Source: Obelidium mucronatum
Lineage: Eukaryota > Chytridiomycota > Chytridiomycetes > Chytridiales > Chytriomycetaceae
DNA length: 64,000 nucleotides
Reading direction: 5' to 3'
NCBI GenBank assembly: GCA_025765595.1
Contig: JAIVFH010000012.1
Span: 310,001 to 374,000 of the forward strand
A program made the translations under genes and the position numbers. The notes below the pieces were generated by a model that had not been told where the DNA came from, did no database searches, and was given only the letters and a program-made list of their open reading frames with translations. Numbering within the stretch: the first letter of the stretch is position 1; each line of letters begins with the position of its first letter. Shown piece by piece: positions 35,820-47,587 of the stretch.

Positions 35820-38172
35820 ATGCCTACCGATGATGGTAAAGACTTGTCGCCTCCTGCACCCACAGCCAACCCACACCTTTCTTCTGATTTCTATTCAATC
35901 CGTGTTCTCATCTAAATTTCTTGATAAACGCGGTCGACAGCGACATTTGAGTGGACAACTGACAACGAAATAATCTTTGGATCCCTACGTGGCCCAAAGC
36001 ACAATGTGCTGATCTTCAACAGAGAGACCGGAATGCTCGACGTCAAAGGTTGTCTCTTTCTTTTAATTATAAGCGCTCTAGTTCAAACTAGTTGACACTA
36101 AATCAAAAGACTAGAACGGTATGACTTTTACACACCAACACAATATCGCGTTTCGAACGAATCCAAAATATTCGGAATCGTCGGTGTAGTTGATCTCTGC
36201 TTCAAGAAGTATGTCCTGTCTGTTGATCGCCGAGAGTTGACCGCTTCAGTGAAAGGAAAACGGATTTGGAAAATCACAGGAGTCCGAGCAACACAATAGT
36301 AAGCTTTATAAATGCAGAGTGACAATCTAATGATAATCTTTTTAAACGAGCAAGCTATTCAGGAAAACCATTCCTGTCCCTAAATGAAGAAGAACTTGAA
36401 CGTACAATCTTGGGACATATTACGTCCATGCTTACATCAGGGCTGTTCTACTATTCTGTAGATATGGATTTAACATCGAGTTGTCAAGCGACGCTGGAAA
36501 AAGAATCTGCACGAGAAAATAAGTGGTCTTCAGAAAAACTCACTTCTGCAGGTGCTGATAGTTTATCAGAGCTTCGAAAAGAATTTCAAATGATTGATGA
36601 GCGGTTCATGTTCAACAAGTGAAGTGGTCTAAGAAAGAGTTTTCATCAGCTCAAACTCCTCTTTTGAAAAAAAATGACAGATATCTGCTGGACAGTATAT
36701 TAGCACTGGAAACATATCCGTTTATTCTACCGACCATTTTTGGTTTCGCTGCTTCAACGGAATTTCTTTTGGACACAGTCACCCACCAATACTGTCTAAT
36801 CTCTCGATGTTCCAACAAACGCGCAGGAACTCGTTACTTTCGCGGTCTAGACGAGCACGGATCTTCAGCAATCGAGGTTGAAACCGAAATGATTTTGGTT
36901 TCGGATGACAGACTAATGTCCTACCGACAATTACGAGGAAGCACTCCATTGATATGGAAATCCTCGGCCCCCGACGAAATCCTTCAACCCGTCCATATTG
37001 ATTTGACAGGAAGCGCGGATCAAACAAGCAAAAACGCTCTCCATTTACACCTCTTCAATCTTGTTGAACGGTTTCAAACGCCGGTTACCCTCTTGAGTCT
37101 CCTCAGCCGGAAACATAAAAAGGAAAGCCTTGCTGAGCAATACCAGCAGCTTGCCGATGCATTTTCAAAAGTTTTTCATGAAATAAGAGGGAACTTGGGA
37201 ACAGGACAGGATGTGGATTTGATTGAATTCGATGAATCGGATTTAGTACATGCTGGAAAGAGCTCCATGCAAAAATTGATGAAAATTCTTGAGCCTGTAT
37301 GGACAAAACACGGTTTCTTTTCAAGTATCGTTGGCTACACAGCAGACATGAATTTGAATGCTAGTTTGACAGACAGCAGGCAACATGGAGTTCTCCGGAT
37401 AAATGGAATTGATTGCGTTGATATGACGAATGTTGTGCAATATAATGTAGCACTGGAAGTCATGTATGCTATGTTAGCTTCGTGCAGCGTTCCTGGAAAG
37501 CTGACCCCCAGCCAGTTGAACAAGGTCAAGAAGGTTTGGGTGGCCAATGGTCGAGCTTTGGCTCTATTATATACAGGAGTCCCTAGAGTCCTTGTACGAG
37601 GAGCAAATCCGGTCGAATTGGATTGAGTTTTTGCTTGGTGCCACAACTTGGTGGTTGATTGTGCAGAGTTGGAAGAATGTACATGGGAACATTTCGAGAC
37701 AGTAGGCGACAAGAGGCTTTTGAGTGCGTATTGGGACAAATGAGGCACACCGTTAAAGATGCAATCAGTGTACAAAAGAGCGTAGTTGAAGTTGGCGACA
37801 AACCAAAAGTCTCTTTTGGCATTCTTTATGTTGGTTAGGAGGTTCTTTTCACCGACACATGTAAATACGGTCTTGAATTTTGTTTTAGGCATGGGTTGGT
37901 TGTTTGCCCAGGCTGTTGTGAGGGTAATGGTTGGGGAAGCTGTTTGGGCAAGTACGGCGCTGCCCCGAGTAGGATCGAAACTGGATACATCTTCTCTTGC
38001 AAAAGAGCAGCCGGATGATTCTGTCGGTTTGAATATGGAGCTTAATAGACGGAAAAGCCAGGGATTGGAGGAATTGCTGAAAAAAAGTGGTGATGGAAAT
38101 AGTATGGGAACCACACCGCGAACATCTGCAACTGCTCTTCTTAGAAAAGAGAGGCGATTGACAATTTCGTAA
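35820..38172 (+). CDS. Sac-domain phosphoinositide phosphatase-like protein, catalytically inactive
   Basis: Multi-exon gene from ATG 35820. Sac-domain blocks: ERYDFYTPTQYRVSN, GIVGVVDLCFKKYVL, LFYYSVDMDLTSS, ERFMFNKYLLDS (across a phase-2 intron), RAGTRYFRGLDEHGS, VETEMIL, LRGSTPLIWKSS. The catalytic P-loop normally reads N-C-x-D-C-x-D-R-T-N; here it is NGIDCVDMTN, so both the nucleophilic Cys (to Gly) and the Arg (to Met) are lost. A helical tail (TFRDSRRQEAFECVLGQ) and a C-terminal hydrophobic stretch (GWLFAQAVVRVMVG) follow. It probably binds lipid without hydrolysis or acts as a scaffold. One frame adjustment is needed near 37615-37665. Confidence 0.8.
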
Positions 38173-39479
38173 AGAGTATAAGTTTATTACTAATGCAAGC
38201 TGTTGCAAAAACTGAGGACTCTTATCACACTGCATGAATAAAGAACGTGTACCCAAGCCACTTCGTGATTGGCAAAAAAGAGAAAGAAGCCATCCACAAA
38301 CTAACAATTCTCAACATACTTCAGTGCCCAAAAAGACTAAAAGCAAATTTCGTCCCATTTCACAACACGTCCTACATCTGCTTCAAGCGCACCCAGCATC
38401 TTCTTCCTCCCCATCAGTCACTACCAAAACTTTCTTGATAATCCGCATTTGCTGAAATTTCGCCAAGACACAACAGGTGGAGTTTCAGTTGCTGGAAATA
38501 TTCGGTATTCAACTTCACTTCTGACTCCAATTCCAAGATCTGTATGTAGTTAATAAAACAGAAAGGGGGATATCAATCTGAACCTGACCCTATTGTGACG
38601 ACCTTCAAATGGATTATTGGTTCTGTTGGCCAAGTCAACGCCGACCTTTATCACCTCAATTATATTCCACAACTCGGGTCCATACTACATAAGCCCTCGT
38701 ATGCCCTCGTGTGCCCTCGTATGCCACCCTCCCGTACTACTAGTAGTACCCCCTTTTTCCGTCCCCTTGCACCCAAATGGGAGATACTGACGCCTGCGGC
38801 GAGCCTTTTGTAAGCCTTTCGCAAGCTTTTTGCGAAGAATTTCAGGCCTGCAGCTAGCTTTTATGGAGATAGGGCATTCGAGGGCAACTATAATATACAA
38901 CCAAGAAGACTGCATGACGCGCCTGTGAGACTACCATGCTGGCCTCTCTAGCGTTAGCTTCGGAGGCATGAACATTGTCTCGTACAGTGGTGGTGGCTGT
39001 CATATAAACAAAGTTTTTCAGGGTGAGTCGTTTTGTGAAGGCTGAAAGAAAAAAATAAAGCTGCGTAACCCCACAGCAGATTTGTCAAACAAGAACAATC
39101 GGAATGGAGTTTAATAGAATTTTCTGTTTTGAATCAAACTTTAATTCTCAGTATTATCAACTTTTCCCGCTCCCTCTTGAGTCCATCATCTCTGCTTTAA
39201 AAGGCCATCCACTCGTTCAACAAGTCCTTTTCTAATTCCACGACCGCATCACCAAGCGGGCGTACACATTCAAACTTCCTTCATCACCCGCAACCGACAA
39301 AATCTTCCTCGAGCTCTCTTTTAACGTTCCTCAACCCACTCACATCTACTAATAGCTTTGATTTCTCTTCCAGCAGCGATTCCATGTCTTCGCCTATTCG
39401 TTTCTGTCTCCTGACCAACTTTCCTTCAAATCAACAACCAGGTCTTCAACAACGCCAGCCGCTCTTCGTTCCAACTCCT
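38173..39479. other. Long intergenic region with short repeats
   Basis: About 1.3 kb. No supportable gene. At 38695-38730 the 11-mer GCCCTCGTATG is iterated three times with variants, and at 38795-38860 related AAGCCTTTTG/AAGCTTTTTGCG words alternate in a partly palindromic block. A CTCGT-rich and a polypyrimidine stretch follow. It should contain the 3' UTRs of the two convergent genes. Confidence 0.5.
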
Positions 39480-42021
39480 TCATGAATCCATGCATTCTTT
39501 TTCATATTCTTTAATAAATGAAATTGTCGGAGACAAAGTCGATGCGTTGTTGTTGTTGGGGTATTGTTTGACAGGACTGAGAGATCTCTCGATTTTCTCA
39601 ACGCTTGAAACTGTTTGCTGTATCTGCTTCAATGATTCTTGGTTTCGTTGCATCCAAACTTCGAGAAGGTCTTGACGGGATGCGCTTTCTCGAGCTGTTC
39701 TGGTGAGGTGGTCGTCTAGGGTTGCGAGTGATTCGAGGAGGTGATTTGTTAGTGCCTTTGTTGGCGTAGAAGATGAAGGGCTTGTCGATTGAGGAGGTTT
39801 GATTTTGGGAGGATAGCTGATGTTCACGGAGTTGTTGCTGTTGTTGAAGGAATGGCTCGAGAAGTTCGGTAATGGTATCTTGTATGGATTCAATAATTCT
39901 AGCGTAATTCAAGTCTTTTGATGAATGATGTGCGCTACGGGATGGACTTGGTGAAGGAGAGAGTTTGCAGTTATCTGTGATGAGACTAACCAGACGGCAT
40001 TGAGATTTGTTTACAAAGTCAATTACTTCCGCAATCTACATATATCAAAAGGAATTAGAAGAAGGAAGCTTAAGGAAAATTAAAAAAAACCGTACGTTGT
40101 CCTAGTTTCCCGTGCAGAAGTTCTTCGTTTTCAACGATGTCCCTCGATTAGAGTTTGAACTTTGTGGAATTTCCGCAATGGTCTTATTGACAGCATCAAG
40201 AATGCGCTGCTCCACATCCCTCATGTTCATTGCCTGTATCTGCCTTGACATTTCTGAAATCTTTTCATCCATCGATTCCCAACCCACCCTTTGGCTCATA
40301 TTTCCTTCGGCGGCAATGGCCAGCAAAGATCCAATATCACAGGAGATGGCTTTTTGTCCTTCTTCAAGTCCCTCAATACTAGAACTTTGAATTCCACTTT
40401 GTACAGTTCCCTCCCCAGAACTCCTGCTCAAAAGCAGCTTCACATCTTCGGCTATACCCTTTTGGCCACCCACGAGATCATGAACCATTTTACCGATACG
40501 AGAAGTTCGCATCTCCATGCTCTCAGTGAGCTTCTAAAAGAGTGGATTCAACATCTGCAAGAGTGCCTCCACCTTCCGCAACTTTCTCTTCTTGTGCCTC
40601 TGTGGTCCGCGTCGAATGTACTGTGGGCACTCCATATAGGATTCCATGATTAAATCGGTTTTGGTGGATATCAAGGATTTGATTTCAGAGAGAATACTCT
40701 CAGAAGGCACGGCTGTATCCGATGTTGAAGGTAAAATTGTGGTGGTTGATTCTTTTGTTTCGAGAATATCCGAATTGGTGACTTCATTCAAAGTACTTGA
40801 CGAATGGGTTTGAGGAATGAATTTTCTTTGAGTGAGGTGCCCGATTTTGCATTATCTGTAAGGCACTGATCCAAGCATCTCTTTCAGCAAGCGATACACA
40901 ATATAGCACCACGTTTTTGCTTCCAATCACGAGAGTAAATGAATATAAAGTTAATGGATCAGCCATTGGATTCAAGTACGCGATTGTAGGCCTCAAAGTT
41001 GGAAGGATAGAATCAAGTTGTGTGAGGTCCAACACGCGGAAAGGATGTATATCCGAGTCGGATTCGTATAGCTGGAGAATTCCAGTTTTGGAGATTTGTT
41101 GATATGTAGCAATTGTAAACGATTTTTCCCAGTTGTGGTCATTGTCATTTTCCGTCGTGAGATGGTGAAACAGCCAGCCCTCTCGTGCAATCTTTGAAAA
41201 ACAAAAAAGAGTTTAGGCTGGAGGTTGCAGAGTATCAATTTTTTTGAGAAATTTACCTCAAACGCTGATGGGCGAACGTATTGCGTCAGTTCGGGTTTGT
41301 TTTTGTAAGGGGACTGGCTTCTTGAACTCAAACCATGGGAAAAGGAGGAGTCAAGATACGCAGACATGGTCTCGGATAGAGATGCTCTGGTTTGCATTCA
41401 TTCTCGTAGTTTTCGTATTGCTGGTACTCCTTGAATCTCAGGTCCGATCCTAGTTTCCTCGTTTTCGCAGCTTGCTCAGCATCCGTGTCAACAACAAATA
41501 TCTGAATAGGCTCTAATCCCATAGACTTTGTTGACCTGTGCGGAAGAAAGGCGGAGGTGCGAGAAGATATGGAATTGTCAGTGGGCTCCACCAAAACATC
41601 ATCCCCTCCATCATCCCCCTCATCCTGGTCATCAAACGCATCCTCTTGTTCATTAAATGAATTCTCTCGAATAGCCGTTTCGGCTGAATTTTGGCCCGAA
41701 GCTGATCGCCACTGCATACGATGGGGTTTTCCAAGAGCAGTCGTTGTCGTGAAAGTAGTCTTTACCGAGCGCGTATCGCTCAGGTCTTTAGTTGAAACTC
41801 TGGATGGGAGTGAATAATCCCAGTCTGTGTAGTTTGATCGTCCTGAGTTTGAGTACACAGACTTTGAATCATCGGGGCGATCAGAGTAGACCAACTGGCT
41901 GGCATCCGATGGCCGTGAGACTCTTTCCGAATAAATAAATCAATCAAAATCGCGTAAAACACTGTGCGAAAACGCGTCTTTACCCTTGCTGCTTCTTTGA
42001 AAGCCACGCTGACAGAGACAT
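39480..42021 (-). CDS. PH-domain and coiled-coil protein, function unknown
   Basis: Starts MSLSAWLSKKQQG (ATG 42019-42021), a 61-nt intron (41923-41983), then a Ser/Asp/Glu-rich region (VSRPSDASQLVYSDRPDD, GDDGGDDVLVEP). A PH domain follows after an intron (AREGWLFHHLTTEN, GILQLYESDSDIHPFRVLDL, LYSFTLVIGSKNVVLYCVS, AERDAWISALQ), then helical coiled-coil stretches (MRTSRIGKMVHDLVGGQKGI, ITELLEPFL, LESLATLDDHL) to a stop at 39480. The frame changes several times (about 41395, 40790, 40530, 39845); those resolvable go +1. Not assigned to a family; architecture suggests a membrane-associated scaffold. Exon details between 39.9 and 40.8 kb are uncertain. Confidence 0.6.
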
Positions 42022-42062
42022 TTTGTGGGTTGGTTTCTTTCTTTTTCACCAAGAGCGAAAAA
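42022..42062. promoter_or_regulatory. Compact divergent promoter
   Basis: Only 41 bp separate the ATG of the PH-domain gene (minus) from the ATG of the RCC1 gene (plus). The segment is T-rich (TTTCTTTCTTTTTCACC) with no TATA box. Core promoter elements must overlap the coding ends or transcripts must have nearly no leader. Confidence 0.5.
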
Positions 42063-43662
42063 ATGTCCACACGAGCTGCCAGTGAAGATGCGAACCCAAA
42101 GTCACCAAAGAGGCAGAAAGTGAGTGAAGCCGAAGTCGTTGAAACTGCTGCGGCGCCTGCAAACAAAGGTGGGTTTTGTCCGTGGTTTTTGCGAGGCTCC
42201 TTACCCTGTCCCCATCTGCCCGTCAGGCTTTCCCCTGCTGACAATTCCCAATGCTGTTCCCGGAGAAGTCTTTATTGTTGGTGCTGGAGACTGTGGCCAG
42301 CTGGGTCTTGGTCCTGATGTGTGCACAGCAACGAAACTACGGAAGTTGGCTTACTTTGAAGACAAGAACATTGTTTCTATTGCTGCTGGTGGTTTGCACA
42401 ATATTGTTCTTTCCCAAGACGGAAAGTTGTATTCATGGGGCTGCAACGATCAAATGGCTCTTGGTATGTGTCAACGTGATGAGTTGTCTCCCTGTAGGCC
42501 AAACTGCTAACAGCACTGTGCAGGGCGGGCAGGCGAAGAAACGGAGCCGGGTCCAGTAGAAGGATTGGACAATGTTAAAATTGTGCAAGTTGCTTGTGGT
42601 GACTCGATTTCAGCAGCCTTGTCCGAAGATGGACAGTTGAGTCAACAACTCGATACCCTTTAAGCCGTTTTAACTCTTCAACAACAACAACATCACAGCG
42701 TCTACGCATGGGGAACTTTCCGTAACAAGAATGGAATATTTGGTTTCCGTCCCACCATTGACGTGCAGTCACGTCCTTTCCGAATCCCGGAACTCCAAAA
42801 AGTAACTTCCATTGCTGCAGGAGCCGACCATCTCGTGGCTTTCACTCAAGACCGACGTATCTATACATGGGGATGTGGAGAAAGTGGACAACTAGGTCGT
42901 CGCATCTTGGGACGAATGGAGAAGGAGCGTTCGCTGTTGCCTAAACAAATCACATTCAAACCGCACCGATCCCTCCTCATTACGCCAAAAACACCAACCA
43001 AGAAGAGCAAAGAAGGGATTTCATACCAGAGTCAATTCATTGGAGTTGGGTGTGGTGGGCATCAAACTTATCTGATACATGAAACTGGTACCGTGTTTGC
43101 AATTGGACTCAACAACCACGGGCAGTTGGGCGTGGGTGATCAAGAGGAGTATGAAACGCCAACGCCATTTGGCGTTCTCGTTGATAACACGGATAAAGAG
43201 AAGGATATTGACAGCGTTGGATTTGTTGATGTCGCTGGGTCTGAACATCATGCGATCGCACTAGACCGTGAGGGTGAGTTATTCTTCTACGACGAAGTTG
43301 CTTCAATTATTTAACTTCGCCGTAACATTTTTTTAGGACGCATCTACACTTTTGGTAGAAATGATGACGGACAGCTCGGTACTGGAGGCTCTGAATCAGT
43401 ACCAACGCCCCATTTGTTGTCAGAGCCCAAAGATGTGGTTGCGATTAGCGCTAATGGAGCCTTCACACTTGCTGTAACCAAGGACGATGATTTTGATGGA
43501 AACAATCTCTGGCTTTGGGGTTATGGAGAGATGGGTCAATTGGCAAATGGAGGTGAAGATGAAAGCACTCCAAACGAAGTAGAGTTAAAGGGACGACACG
43601 TGTTTAAAGCGCAATGTGGTGGGCAACACACCTTATTGCTGTTGAGGCCCAAGGACCAATAG
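42063..43662 (+). CDS. RCC1-type guanine nucleotide exchange factor for Ran
   Basis: Five exons; N-terminal nuclear-type basic stretch (SPKRQK), then a seven-bladed propeller with RCC1 repeats: VFIVGAGDCGQLGLG, LYSWGCNDQMALG, VYAWGTFRNKNG, IYTWGCGESGQLG, VFAIGLNNHGQLGVG, IYTFGRNDDGQLGTGG and LWLWGYGEMGQLANGG, ending GGQHTLLLL. RCC1 charges Ran with GTP on chromatin. Phases fit at every intron (for example the 59-nt intron after ANKG and the one after DREG) and no frameshift is required over about 1.3 kb of coding sequence. Confidence 0.93.
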
Positions 43663-43744
43663 TCGCCTTTTTTGTTTCCTTTAAGAATTCATTTGTCTTA
43701 TTTAATTTAACCGTCTGTACTTCCGAGAAGAACTTAAAAAAAGA

Positions 43745-45583
43745 ATGTCAGAAAGAGTTGAGTTTGAGGGAGTTCCAACAGGTTTCTACTTTATCCACCA
43801 ACAGGCAAACAACCCCTCGAAGAACTCACAACCGGACATTACTTAAAATACAGGTGCTCTTCTGGTCCCAAAGCGGGAAGCAAATCAAATCGTTTCAGTT
43901 CTCAGAAACTTGGACTGGCTTAAACAGGGCATCAACGTTACTGCCCACTTAGACTACCCGAACTCTCATCTGTTGATACATGTTTCATCATCGGCGGCTG
44001 TATCGATATCTCGTTGGCTATCTGACCAAACCTATTCAATGGACACCCATGACTTCCCATCAAACGATCACAAGTCGTTACATGCTCAACTCACTGGCAC
44101 AGATTCCCCTATTATTTGGCTTCCAAACATGCGAGTTAAGAGTCCAAAATCGATATCTCTTGGAGGGAAGAAGGACAATGCCACATACAAAAACCTACCA
44201 ACGACTTCCATCCCTTTAGCCCAACCAATAAATCTCGAGCAAAAGAAAAAATTCAGATACATCGAGTTATTTGCTGGAATTGGTGGATTCCGTGTCGCGT
44301 TGGATGCTATCGGAGGGCAATCGGTTTTTGCGAGTGAGATTAGCGATTCGGCGCGTTTCACATATGTATGCAATTTTGGGAATGAGAAGCTTATCTTTGA
44401 GGATGGGTCTTCGGCGAAGGGAGAAAGAGTGGAACGAGCTGTTTTGGTGGGGGATATAACTGCAATTGAGACGCTGGATATTCCTGATCATGATATTTTA
44501 ACGGCTGGATTTCCGTGTCAAAGCTTTTGCAAAGTTGGAGATCGGAAGGCATTGGATGATGAGAGAGGCGAATTATTTTTTGAGGTGCGGGTTTTTTCTT
44601 CTATACATGACTTTCCTTTTTGTTTCCGTTTTAAGGTTAATCCCCATCAGGTAGTTCGTGTATTGAAGGGAAAGAAGCCAAAGGCGTTCATTTTAGAAAA
44701 TGTGGCCAATTTAGTGACTATGGAAGAAGGTCGAGTATTTCGTATTATTCGAACTCAACTGGAGGACGTTGGTTACAAGTTTGTGCATTTTCTTCACCCA
44801 TCCTGGTCAATTTAGTGTATTTAAGGTCACCTATTCCAAATTATAGAATACGATACGAGATTATTGACGCATCTGCATATGTTCCGCAAACTCGTAAACG
44901 CGTCTACATTGTCGGATACCTGGATCCAATACATTTCAACTCTTTCCAATTCCCTCACCCACCTCTTGAGGGCAGTACCTCAAAATCTAAGACGCTGCGA
45001 CAAATTCTCGATTCAGATCCACCGCCAACCGCTCTCCTGCTCACCAATCATCAGCTTAAGAAAACTACAAAGCAGCTATACGTATAAGAAAAATCCTGCA
45101 TGGAGAATCGCAAATGTTGATGGCAAAGCGAGGACTTTGATGAGTAGTTACAAGAATGGATTTGTTATGTACAGTGAATTTGTACCAGTGCCGCTACCGC
45201 CGTTTTCTGTTAAAAACGATGACGGAAATGGCGACGCCAAACCAAGAGATGGAACTGCCGATGAAGAGGAGGAACGCGAATTTTCAGAAGCGATCCAAGA
45301 CGCAGAAAGTGGAAATACAGAGCGCTCAGCGAAGCGGTTCAAGTCGGTCGAAAAATTAGGCAACGATACGGATTTTCTGAATTCGGAAGAGGATGATTCT
45401 TCCCTGCAGCAGCTGCGGTTTTATTCTCCTCGAGAATGTGCGAGGATCATGGGATTTCCAGAGGCCTATCGGTTAGACCATATTAAAAGTGAAGGAACCT
45501 TGTACCACCAGCTAGGAAACGCGGTTTGTCCACCAGTGGTGGAAGCGATCGCCAGGAAAGTCGCTGAGGCTCTTGGTTTTTAA
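43745..45583 (+). CDS. Cytosine-C5 DNA methyltransferase, bacterial (Dcm-like) type
   Basis: Motifs in order: I IELFAGIGGFRVALDA, IV TAGFPCQSFCKVGDRK with the catalytic Cys, a split DDERGELFFE/VVRVLKGKKPKAF, VI LENVANL, VIII AYVPQTRKRVYIVGY, a target-recognition region (NPAWRIANVDGKARTLM, GFVMYSEF) and IX/X FYSPRECARIMGFPEAY and YHQLGNAVCPPVVEAI. The PCQSF/GNAV style is closer to bacterial enzymes than to DNMT1 or DNMT2. Two normal introns (about 44585-44651 and a ~69-nt one ending at 44846) show it is a resident eukaryotic gene. One +1 surplus lies at CTT-A-AGA (45055-45061). The N-terminal 150 residues and the start are uncertain. Confidence 0.82.
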
Positions 45584-45635
45584 ATTTTTGTATTCCCGCT
45601 CCAAGCAAATAACGAAAAATAAAGTAAAAAACAGG

Positions 45636-46166
45636 ATGTCAAATTCCAATGATATTCAATCTATAACAACAATGACGCTTTATGACGCTCGTTGTGCGAT
45701 TCCTGGCCTCATTATGTATTGGCCAACAACATCTTCATGCAGTCACAATGGAGCAGAATACAAACCATTCTGTCGCCGCATGACATCTGGCGCCACTCTA
45801 TACGACTGCATACCGTCTCCAACTATAAACTATGCGTCTTTCGGCAGTTCAGCACTACAAACGGAATCATTTATTCAACTGCACCAATACGGTCCCACAG
45901 ATGAATTCTGTAACTCGACTGTGATCGCAACACATCAATACGCGATTGGAAGATGCTTCACGTTCACGAATTTAGATGCAGCCCCGCTAGTGAGGTTTCG
46001 ATCGGCGCTTGTGTTACGAAACGCGACTCTTCCTCTTGAGTATCATATGAATTTGTTTCAAGATCATTCTTGCAAACAGCAATCAAAGGGAAATCCACAA
46101 TGGCTGGGTAAGGTTGGGGAATGCGGCATGTCGGCCGTGACGGGGACTTTTGTTGAGTTGCAATAA
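45636..46166 (+). CDS. Hypothetical Cys-containing protein
   Basis: Single open frame of 176 residues from MSNSNDIQSITT; an in-frame Met 21 codons upstream is possible. Contains about eight cysteines (CAIPG, SSCSHNG, FCRRM, DCIPS, EFCNS, GRCFTF, SCKQQ, GECGM), which suggests a disulfide-bonded extracellular or luminal domain, but no signal peptide is seen at either start. A missing 5' exon is possible. Lies between the methyltransferase and a convergent GT71 gene. Family not recognised. Confidence 0.5.
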   Translation: MSNSNDIQSITTMTLYDARCAIPGLIMYWPTTSSCSHNGAEYKPFCRRMTSGATLYDCIPSPTINYASFGSSALQTESFIQLHQYGPTDEFCNSTVIATHQYAIGRCFTFTNLDAAPLVRFRSALVLRNATLPLEYHMNLFQDHSCKQQSKGNPQWLGKVGECGMSAVTGTFVELQ

Positions 46167-46216
46167 AGAGTTACTGAAGGAAAAGAAAATAAGGCACACG
46201 GTATTAATTAGTGCAG

Positions 46217-47587
46217 TTATAGATAATCTATTCCATCCTCGGCTTCTATCCGAGCCTTCATATAGCGTTCGTTAATGCCAGGGTAATCCTTTGCGAAATC
46301 TAAATGAATACATGCCAAAGGTTAAAGGTTTATATGCTGCTCGGCTGATTGCTTTAACGTCTTACCTGAGAAGACACTTTCAACTCCCTGCTCATCTGCC
46401 AGCCTCCCGCAATGATCCTGTCCATGCAGTCCCCCAATCCAATGATATCGCCCTACTTTCAGGGTTTGCAAGGTAATTCCATTTTCGAGAGGCTTCTTGT
46501 ACTGCTGCATAATCTGAAACGGAGGAACGTCCCTTTTGAAATTCTTTTTGATCCCATTTGCATGCATGAAAAGCGGCTTCGGCGAGTATTCCCATAAATC
46601 CATCTCAGAGGCTTCTGGATCATCCAAAAAATCCATTTGAAGCATGCTTTGCCCGCAATAGCAAGCTGCAGCATCACTCAGCGCAAATTCTCCATTTTGT
46701 GTTTGAACAAGCGTTTCGTTTCCGGTTGGATGTGTTTGACTGACAGCAACACCCACAGAAGCCAAGTAATTGGGGTTCAGAAAGTATGCAGTCCCCGTCA
46801 GTTTAAAAGCCCATCGAAATGCTTCTTTATCACCCCATATGTACTTGAAGTAGAGCTCTGCATTACTGCAGATTTCAACGGCAACTTCGAGAGCATGAAG
46901 GACGCCTGGTTTCTGTTTGTCAATCAGAATTTGCCCGCTTTCAAATTCACGCTCGAAGGTATAAGCTTGGTTTGTAAGGACCCAAATAAGGTTAGTGGGG
47001 CTGGTGGCAGGAAAGTCGGGCCAAAAGATGGCGCCGAATTTTTTGAACATCTGCGACGAGAATAAAGGTGTCGGATCATGCAGACACATGACATCTGGAT
47101 CAAGGTATAGCACTTGCGAGAATGGCGATGTGAGGATTGCGTAGGGTTTTGCTGCTCCAAGCCTGTAATGTTCGGGAGTCCAGTTCCATTCCTGGACGAG
47201 TGGACTAAAGAAATCCCTGGTTGAGATTCCGTGATATTTTAAGAGATTGAGGGATTGGTTGGTCATTTCGTGAGGAAAGTAGGCTGTGTGAGTTTGGTTT
47301 TAGATGACCTGTCAACTGTGGTCAGAAAACGGCATTGTACCAAACTCGATAGGCAGTGTGCATCCAGTTTCTCGCAAAAGTTTTGCCATTGCTACAGCAA
47401 GTTTAACTGTGCTCTCAGCTCCCATGAGAACGACCCCTCTTGTTGGACTAGTGAGTGTAGTATTCCACAGACTGTCAATCGAACGTTTAGGTATCAAGAG
47501 AAAGCAAAGAATCAGCCCGGATAAAAATGCGGCAGGCAAAATCCGAATGGCTTGATGGCGAAATTGACGTGGAATTATTTTGGTCAT
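46217..47587 (-). CDS. GT71 alpha-mannosyltransferase (MNN1-type), copy A
   Basis: Type II membrane protein: short cytosolic tail (MTKIIPRQFRHQAIR), signal anchor (ILPAAFLSGLILCFLLI), then GT71 motifs LLRETGCTLPIEFAYFPHEM (across a 57-nt intron), LYLDPDVM (DxD-type), LHDPTPLFSS, FGAIFWPDFPATSP, ESGQILIDK, YIWGDKEAFRWAFKL, PKPLFMHANGIKK, and a last exon ending DYPGINERYMKARI. The family adds terminal alpha-1,3-mannose to glycans in the Golgi. No frameshift. A paralogue with the same intron positions lies at 61477-62999. Confidence 0.88.

Noticed and set aside
36600..36690. In-frame TGA and frame change in the Sac-domain gene
   Set aside because: A GTGAAG...GACAG intron in phase 2 joins FNK to YLLDS exactly; ordinary splicing explains it.
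42160..42250. Frame change near the start of RCC1
   Set aside because: A 59-nt intron (GTGGGT...GTCAG) in phase 1 gives a continuous KGFPLLTIP.
43770..43800. A 23-nt intron in the N-terminal part of the methyltransferase
   Set aside because: It would fix the phase but is far shorter than every other intron here (43 nt or more); left unresolved rather than annotated.
44770..44860. Apparent +1 shift in the DNA methyltransferase before YEIIDASAY
   Set aside because: An intron of about 69 nt from GTTTGTGC to TTATAG in phase 2 restores GYKIRYEIID with the right spacing, so no shift is needed.
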